Shown one piece after another: positions 6,157 through 10,388 of a DNA stretch of 10,388 nt. This DNA comes from an uncultured Streptococcus sp. (lineage in GTDB: Bacteria > Bacillota > Bacilli > Lactobacillales > Streptococcaceae). The position numbers and the translations under genes were made by a program. The notes beneath the pieces were generated by a model. That model worked only from the letters and a program-made list of their open reading frames with translations, ran no database searches and was not told where the DNA came from. The stretch covers positions 1 to 10,388 of the forward strand of contig CAJZGQ010000032.1 in the NCBI GenBank assembly GCA_916048115.1, written 5' to 3'. Within the stretch, counting starts at the first letter, position 1, and each line of letters opens with the position of its first letter.

Positions 6157-7338
6157 ATGGATTTAACGAAACGGTTTAATAAAAATCTGAATCGGATTGA
6201 AGTTTCTTTGATTCGTCAGTTCGATCAATCAATTTCTTCCATTCCTGGTGTCTTGCGTTTGACGTTGGGGGAACCGGATTTTACAACTCCTGAACATGTA
6301 AAAGAAGCAGGAAAGGCTGCAATTGATGCGAATTTTAGCCATTACACTGGGATGAGTGGTTTACTGGCTTTGCGTGAGGCTGCAGGTCAGTTTGTGGCTG
6401 ACAAGTATGGTATTCACTACCGTCCTGAGGATGAGATATTGGTGACGATTGGTGCGACTGAAGCCCTATCTGCCACCTTGACAGCGATCTTGGAACCTGG
6501 GGATGTAGTGCTATTACCTGCCCCGGCTTATCCTGGTTATGAACCGATTGTGAATTTGGTTGGGGCGGAAATTGTCGAAATTGATACGACAGCAGATCGT
6601 TTTGTCTTGACTCCTGAAAAGTTGGAAAAGGCTATTCTAGAGCAGGGTGAAAAATTGAAGGCTGTTATTCTCAATTATCCAGCTAATCCAACGGGTGTCA
6701 CTTATTCGCGCGAACAGATGGCAGAATTGGCTGCTGTCCTAAAAAAATATGAAGTCTTTGTGATTTGTGATGAAGTTTATTCAGAGCTAACTTATACTGG
6801 AGAAGCGCATGTCTCTATGGCATCCTTCATTCCTGAGCAGACTATTGTCATTAATGGTTTGTCTAAGTCTCATGCCATGACAGGCTGGCGACTTGGCTTT
6901 ATCTTTGCTCCAGCAGTATTGACGGCCCAACTCATCAAGAGTCATCAGTATTTGGTAACGGCTGCTGGAACGATGAACCAGTATGCTGCGATTGAAGCTT
7001 TGACGGAAGGTCGGGATGATGCGGAGCCAATGAAGAAGGAATATGTGAAACGTCGGGATTATATTATCGAAAAGATGTCCGCACTTGGGTTTGAGATGAT
7101 TAAGCCAGATGGAGCCTTTTATATTTTTGCTAAAATCCCAGCTGGTTACAATCAGGATTCCTTTGCTTTCTTGCAGGATTTTGCGCGTGAAAAAGCAGTT
7201 GCTTTCATTCCTGGTGCTGCTTTTGGTCAATATGGTGAAGGCTATGTGCGTTTGTCGTATGCAGCCAGCATGGAGGTTATCAAGGAAGCAATGAAACGCT
7301 TGAAGGAGTATATGGAAGAACATGCTGGAGTCAATTGA
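6157..7338 (+). CDS. araT: PLP-dependent (aromatic) amino-acid aminotransferase, class I fold
   Basis: This cytoplasmic pyridoxal-phosphate enzyme moves the amino group between an amino acid and a 2-oxo acid. At this locus streptococcal homologues are annotated AraT and act on Phe, Tyr, Trp and sometimes Leu or Met. The 393-residue protein shows the fold-type I set: LGEPDFTTP (37-45), YTGMSGLLALREA (63-75), the PLP-contact Asn177 in NYPANPTG, Asp205 in CDEVYSE, the Schiff-base Lys237 in GLSKSHAMTGWRLG, Arg245, and the carboxylate-binding Arg365 in YVRLSYA. GGAGG (6146-6150), six bases before ATG, sets the start. Its 3' end overlaps recO by 17 bases. Substrate range cannot be read from sequence; aspartate aminotransferase activity is the alternative. 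Confidence 0.92.
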   Translation: MDLTKRFNKNLNRIEVSLIRQFDQSISSIPGVLRLTLGEPDFTTPEHVKEAGKAAIDANFSHYTGMSGLLALREAAGQFVADKYGIHYRPEDEILVTIGATEALSATLTAILEPGDVVLLPAPAYPGYEPIVNLVGAEIVEIDTTADRFVLTPEKLEKAILEQGEKLKAVILNYPANPTGVTYSREQMAELAAVLKKYEVFVICDEVYSELTYTGEAHVSMASFIPEQTIVINGLSKSHAMTGWRLGFIFAPAVLTAQLIKSHQYLVTAAGTMNQYAAIEALTEGRDDAEPMKKEYVKRRDYIIEKMSALGFEMIKPDGAFYIFAKIPAGYNQDSFAFLQDFAREKAVAFIPGAAFGQYGEGYVRLSYAASMEVIKEAMKRLKEYMEEHAGVN

Positions 7339-8101
7339 GACCCGGGGCATTGTGCTGTATAATCGGGAGTTTCGTGAGGATGATAAATTGGTCAAGATCT
7401 TCACGGAGAAGTCAGGTAAGCGGATGTTTTTTGTGAAACATGCGGGAAAATCACGATTGAATCCCATGTTACAACCCTTGGTAACGGCGGATATGTTGCT
7501 GAAAATCAATGATGATGGGTTGAGTTATATTGATGATTTTCAAGATGTGCAGGTTTATAAGAAAATCAATGCAGATCTTTTTGCTCTTTCTTATGCGACC
7601 TATGTTTTGTCGCTTGCGGATGCCAGTATTCAGGATAATCAGGTGGATCCGGCCTTGTTTGCTTTTTTGGAAAAGACCCTGTCTTTGATGGAAGAAGGCT
7701 TGGATTATGAAGTTTTGACCAATATTTTTGAGATTCAGATTCTATCTCGGTTTGGGGTTGTCTTGAATCTGCATGAATGCTGTTTCTGCCATCGGGTTGG
7801 TCTTCCTTTTGACTATTCCTTCCGGTATAGTGGGGTCCTTTGTCCGGATCATTATGATCGGGATGAGAGACGTGCCCACTGGCATCCAAATGTTCTCTAT
7901 TTATTGGATCAATTTCAAGCAGTGCGATTCAGTGAGCTAGAGACGGTTTCTCTACAAGCGGAGATGAAAGCAGCTCTACGTCAGGCAATTGATCAGTTGT
8001 ATGAGGAGTATGTAGGGATCCATTTAAAAGCTAAAAAGTTTATCGATTCCTTAAGTGATTGGGGAGCGATTATGAAAGATTCATCTGGAGGTGAAACATG
8101 A
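7322..8101 (+). CDS. recO: DNA repair protein RecO
   Basis: RecO works with RecR (and RecF) to load RecA on SSB-coated single-stranded DNA during recombinational repair and chromosomal transformation. The 259-residue product has the N-terminal OB-fold region (about 1-80, beginning [29 protein letters not shown]) and a helical middle. A putative zinc-binding part has C153-x2-C156 and C174-x2-H177. The conserved [15 protein letters not shown] helix (230-244) lies near the end. The start at ATG 7322, inside araT, gives an N-terminus that aligns with the pneumococcal protein as I recall it. A modest GGAAGA lies just before it and AAGGAG about 13 bases before. It overlaps araT by 17 bases and plsX by 4, so translation is probably coupled. 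Confidence 0.95.
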   Translation: MLESIETRGIVLYNREFREDDKLVKIFTEKSGKRMFFVKHAGKSRLNPMLQPLVTADMLLKINDDGLSYIDDFQDVQVYKKINADLFALSYATYVLSLADASIQDNQVDPALFAFLEKTLSLMEEGLDYEVLTNIFEIQILSRFGVVLNLHECCFCHRVGLPFDYSFRYSGVLCPDHYDRDERRAHWHPNVLYLLDQFQAVRFSELETVSLQAEMKAALRQAIDQLYEEYVGIHLKAKKFIDSLSDWGAIMKDSSGGET

Positions 8102-9093
8102 AAAAAATTGCAGTAGATGCAATGGGGGGCGATAATGCACCTCAAGCCTTGGTAGAAGGCGTGAATCAAGCCATTCGTGATTTTGATGATATTGAGATTG
8201 TCTTGTATGGTGATGAGGCAAAAATCAAAAACTATTTAACAGCAACAGAGCGTGTATCGATTGTTCATACGGAGGAAAAAATCGATTCAGATGATGAGCC
8301 GGCACGTGCTATTCGTCGGAAGAAACAGGCCTCTATGGTCTTGGCTGCCAAGGATGTGAAGGCTGGAGATGTAGATGCTATGTTGTCTGCGGGTAACACG
8401 GGTGCCTTGTTGGCGGCAGGTTTCTTTATCGTTGGTCGTATCAAAGGGGTGGAACGCCCTGGATTGATGTCCACACTTCCGACGGTTGATGGTCGCGGGT
8501 ATGACATGTTGGACTTAGGTGCCAATGCGGAAAATACACCAGAGCACTTGCATCAGTATGCTGTGATGGGATCTTACTATGCTGAAAATGTTCGTGGAAT
8601 TCAAAAACCACGCGTGGGTCTATTGAACAATGGGACAGAAGCTAGTAAGGGAGATCCTTTGCGCAAGGAAACTTACCAATTGTTATCTGAGGATGCGTCG
8701 ATTCATTTTGTTGGAAATGTGGAAGCGCGTGATTTGATGGATGGTGTTGCAGATGTTGTTGTGGCGGATGGTTTCACGGGAAACGCTGTCTTGAAAACGA
8801 TGGAAGGAACAGCTTTTGGAATCTTGAAGCAACTGAAACAAGCAATTGCTACTGGAAACTGGAAGGCGAAACTAGGAGCTTTTCTCCTCAAGGACCGGTT
8901 GAAATCATTGAAACAAACCTTGGATTTCTCAGATGTTGGAGGAGCGGTTTTATTTGGCCTTCAAGCACCTGTTGTTAAAACGCATGGTTCGAGTGATGCA
9001 AAAGCAGTCTATAGTACCATTCGTCAGATTCGGACTATGTTAGAGACAGATGTTGTTGGAAAATCAGTGAAGGAATTATCGAAGGAAGGATAA
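8098..9093 (+). CDS. plsX: Phosphate acyltransferase PlsX
   Basis: PlsX is a peripheral membrane enzyme that converts acyl-ACP and phosphate to acyl-phosphate, the acyl donor for PlsY in phosphatidic acid synthesis. The 331-residue product is full length. It carries VDAMGGD (6-12), [12 protein letters not shown] (97-108), LDLGANAE (138-145), LLNNGTE (175-181), [12 protein letters not shown] (222-233) and the C-terminal DVGGAVLFG...PVVKTHG block (279-297). GGAGGTGA (8086-8093) gives ATG 8098, whose ATGA overlaps the recO stop. acpP follows after three bases, which places the enzyme next to its acyl carrier. No oddities are seen. Confidence 0.97.
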   Translation: MKKIAVDAMGGDNAPQALVEGVNQAIRDFDDIEIVLYGDEAKIKNYLTATERVSIVHTEEKIDSDDEPARAIRRKKQASMVLAAKDVKAGDVDAMLSAGNTGALLAAGFFIVGRIKGVERPGLMSTLPTVDGRGYDMLDLGANAENTPEHLHQYAVMGSYYAENVRGIQKPRVGLLNNGTEASKGDPLRKETYQLLSEDASIHFVGNVEARDLMDGVADVVVADGFTGNAVLKTMEGTAFGILKQLKQAIATGNWKAKLGAFLLKDRLKSLKQTLDFSDVGGAVLFGLQAPVVKTHGSSDAKAVYSTIRQIRTMLETDVVGKSVKELSKEG

Positions 9094-9096
9094 TGT

Positions 9097-9345
9097 ATGA
9101 GTAAACAAAACGAAATTTTAGCTACAATTGAGGAATTTCTCAAAGACCGCAAGGGACCAGATTTCCAAGTTTCTTTGAAATCAGATTTGCGCAAGGATTT
9201 ACAAGCCGACTCTGTTGAATTGATGGAATTTATTATCAATCTTGAGGATGAATACCAATTGGAGATTCCAGACAAGGCTATTGATGACTTTAACACGGTA
9301 GGAGATGTCGTTGACTATATCGAAAAACGAACTGCTAGTAACTAG
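9097..9345 (+). CDS. acpP: Acyl carrier protein, PlsX-linked (AcpB type)
   Basis: This small acidic cytoplasmic protein carries acyl chains on a 4'-phosphopantetheine arm. The 82-residue product has the attachment motif LQADSVELMEF with Ser39 as the modified residue, followed by the recognition helix INLEDEYQLEIPD (47-59). Streptococci and enterococci typically have two ACPs. The one in the fatty-acid synthesis cluster serves elongation. The plsX-linked one (AcpB in Enterococcus) is tied to PlsX and to use of exogenous fatty acids. By position this is the latter, but the sequence alone does not prove it. AAGGAAGGA overlaps the plsX 3' end. Only three bases separate it from plsX, so the two are co-translated, and a terminator closes the operon. 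Confidence 0.93.
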   Translation: MSKQNEILATIEEFLKDRKGPDFQVSLKSDLRKDLQADSVELMEFIINLEDEYQLEIPDKAIDDFNTVGDVVDYIEKRTASN

Positions 9346-9350
9346 TTGAA

Positions 9351-9389
9351 AAGGGATCGTTCAGAGATTGTTCTGGATGATCTTTTTTT
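9351..9389 (+). terminator. Intrinsic terminator of the araT-recO-plsX-acpP operon
   Basis: GATCGTTCAGA (9355-9365) pairs with TCTGGATGATC (9372-9382) through GATC ends and two G-U wobbles. An A-rich left flank and seven T (9383-9389) follow. Confidence 0.85.
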
Positions 9390-9433
9390 CTGTCCTTTTC
9401 ATTCGGTTTCTGCCTATATTGTACGGAAATTTA

Positions 9434-9462
9434 TTGAAAATCCACTTTGTATGTGATAGAAT
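9434..9462 (+). promoter_or_regulatory. purC promoter (extended -10)
   Basis: TTGAAA (9434-9439), 17 bases and TAGAAT (9457-9462) preceded by TGA, an extended -10 element. The start should be near 9469. A weak PurBox-like CCGAA core lies on the reverse strand at 9399-9410, and CGAAC lies at 9485-9489. Confidence 0.7.
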
Positions 9463-9495
9463 GAAGGTGATAAAATACGAAAGGCGAACAAAGTC

Positions 9496-10203
9496 ATGAC
9501 CAATCAACTGATTTATACTGGAAAAGCTAAGGATATCTATACTACTGAGGACGAACATGTGATTAAGTCGGTCTATAAGGACCAGGCAACCATGCTAAAT
9601 GGGGCTCGTAAGGAGACGATTAAGGGAAAAGGTGTGCTAAATAATCAGATTTCGTCTCTTATTTTTGAAAAATTGAATGCTGCGGGTGTAGCTACTCACT
9701 TTATCGAACGTATTTCTGACACAGAACAACTCAACAAGAAAGTGAAAATCATTCCTTTGGAGGTTGTTCTTCGTAACGTGACTGCGGGTTCTTTTTCTAA
9801 ACGTTTTGGCGTGGAAGAAGGTTTGGACTTGAAAACTCCTATCGTTGAATTTTACTATAAGAACGATGATTTGGATGATCCATTCATCAATGATGAGCAT
9901 GTGAAGTTCTTGGATATTGCCAATGATGAACAAATTGCTTATATCAAGGAAGAAACGCGTCGTATCAATGAATTGCTGAAAGATTGGTTTGCACAAATTG
10001 GTCTTCGTTTGATTGATTTCAAATTGGAATTCGGTTTTGATAAGGATGGCAAGATCATCTTAGCAGATGAATTCTCACCAGACAACTGCCGCCTTTGGGA
10101 TGCGGAAGGGCACCATATGGACAAGGATGTTTTCCGTAGGGATTTGGGCAGTTTAACGGATGTATATCAGGTTGTGTTAGAGAAGTTGCAGGGATTGAAG
10201 TAA
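9496..10203 (+). CDS. purC: SAICAR synthetase (phosphoribosylaminoimidazole-succinocarboxamide synthase)
   Basis: PurC catalyses the ATP-dependent ligation of aspartate to CAIR in de novo purine synthesis. The 235-residue protein is full length. It shows the ATP-binding YTGKAKDIY (7-15), [15 protein letters not shown] (39-53), the [12 protein letters not shown] signature (89-100) and [12 protein letters not shown] (191-202). It ends in the amphipathic [23 protein letters not shown] helix. The ribosome binding site AAAGG (9480-9484) is about 11 bases from ATG 9496. purC has its own promoter, separated from the fatty-acid genes by a terminator. Its product lies in the pathway fed by PRPP from prs. 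The last 22 codons recur downstream as a diverged fragment. Confidence 0.97.
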   Translation: MTNQLIYTGKAKDIYTTEDEHVIKSVYKDQATMLNGARKETIKGKGVLNNQISSLIFEKLNAAGVATHFIERISDTEQLNKKVKIIPLEVVLRNVTAGSFSKRFGVEEGLDLKTPIVEFYYKNDDLDDPFINDEHVKFLDIANDEQIAYIKEETRRINELLKDWFAQIGLRLIDFKLEFGFDKDGKIILADEFSPDNCRLWDAEGHHMDKDVFRRDLGSLTDVYQVVLEKLQGLK

Positions 10204-10251
10204 TCTTTTTGAAACGGAAAACCTTCGTCTTTCAAGTAAAAGAACTCAGGC

Positions 10252-10276
10252 TGAAAAGGTCTACTAGACCTTTTCA
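10252..10276 (+). terminator. Candidate bidirectional terminator downstream of purC
   Basis: GAAAAGGTCT (10253-10262) pairs perfectly with AGACCTTTTC (10266-10275) around ACT, and T10252 with A10276 extends the stem. The A4 and T4 tracts flank the GC part on either side, as in a short two-way terminator. The T tract is only four long, so strength is doubtful. It lies between the two purC 3' ends. Confidence 0.5.
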
Positions 10277-10279
10277 CTC

Positions 10280-10348
10280 CGTCGTGATCTTGGTAGCTTG
10301 ACAGATGTTTATGAAGTTGTATTAGAAAAATTGCAAGGATTGAAGTAG
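10280..10348 (+). pseudogene. Second, diverged copy of the purC 3' end (22 codons plus stop)
   Basis: Read in frame, this stretch encodes [22 protein letters not shown] and a TAG stop. It matches the last 22 residues of the intact PurC (10135-10203) except for Glu instead of Gln at one position. By direct count 53 of 69 bases agree (77%), and the differences are largely synonymous. There is no start or upstream purC part, so it is a fragment. The 28 or so bases after its stop also resemble those after the intact gene. It is best explained as the residual 3' end of another purC allele. Confidence 0.88.
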
Positions 10349-10388
10349 CCTTTTACAAATAGAATACTTGGTCTTCACTACAATCTTT

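Noticed and set aside
6787..7509. Minus-strand open frame of 240 codons opposite araT and recO
   Set aside because: Both plus-strand genes are unambiguous, and the antisense frame has no recognisable domain and merely reflects their codon use.
7461..7858. RecO zinc motif with His in place of the fourth Cys (C-x2-C, C-x2-H)
   Set aside because: The pneumococcal RecO as I recall it has the same C-P-x-H arrangement, so this is normal for the genus.
7322..8101. Overlaps araT/recO (17 bases) and recO/plsX (4 bases) as possible frameshift artefacts
   Set aside because: All three proteins are full length with conserved ends; the overlaps are ordinary translational coupling.
10135..10348. Duplicated purC ends as attL/attR of a prophage or integrative element
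   Set aside because: The copies are only 145 bases apart and 77% identical, while core att sites are identical and flank an element; kept only as an alternative origin of the scar.

Overview
The window looks like a chromosomal segment of an oral or viridans-group Streptococcus. The evidence is low-GC DNA, all genes on one strand, and PcsB, Prs, RecO, PlsX and MreD proteins that closely resemble the pneumococcal ones as I remember them. The order tRNA, mreC, mreD, pcsB, prs, araT, recO, plsX, acpP, purC is the typical streptococcal layout just downstream of the first rRNA/tRNA operon near the replication origin. Species cannot be fixed without a search.

Layout. Positions 1-53 are the 3' part of a tRNA-Ser, followed by the tRNA-operon terminator. 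mreC and mreD (116-1436) encode the cell-elongation membrane proteins. pcsB (1530-2783), the essential septal peptidoglycan hydrolase, has its own promoter with a WalR/VicR-type box. prs (2965-3939) makes PRPP. A 46-aa ORF with an excellent ribosome binding site (3988-4128) follows the prs terminator.

The least ordinary part is 4330-6036. A near-consensus promoter drives a 215-aa secreted protein with strongly biased codons that ends in LPKTS-AVK. It is followed by a terminator hairpin and then a class B sortase (srtB). The protein has a sortase-like pentapeptide but no hydrophobic segment or charged tail after it. The pair is therefore a candidate non-canonical sortase/substrate system, and it is the best lead here.

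From 6101 a compact operon runs araT-recO-plsX-acpP with overlapping or nearly touching genes. It combines amino-acid transamination, recombinational repair, and the acyl-phosphate step of phospholipid synthesis with its partner acyl carrier protein. purC (9496-10203) follows under its own promoter. Downstream of purC lies a second, diverged copy of the last 22 codons of purC (10280-10348). It encodes 21 of 22 identical residues at only 77% DNA identity, and looks like a scar of allelic recombination.

Functionally the genes serve growth: cell-wall shape and division (mreCD, pcsB), nucleotide synthesis (prs, purC), membrane lipid (plsX, acpP) and a surface-protein module.
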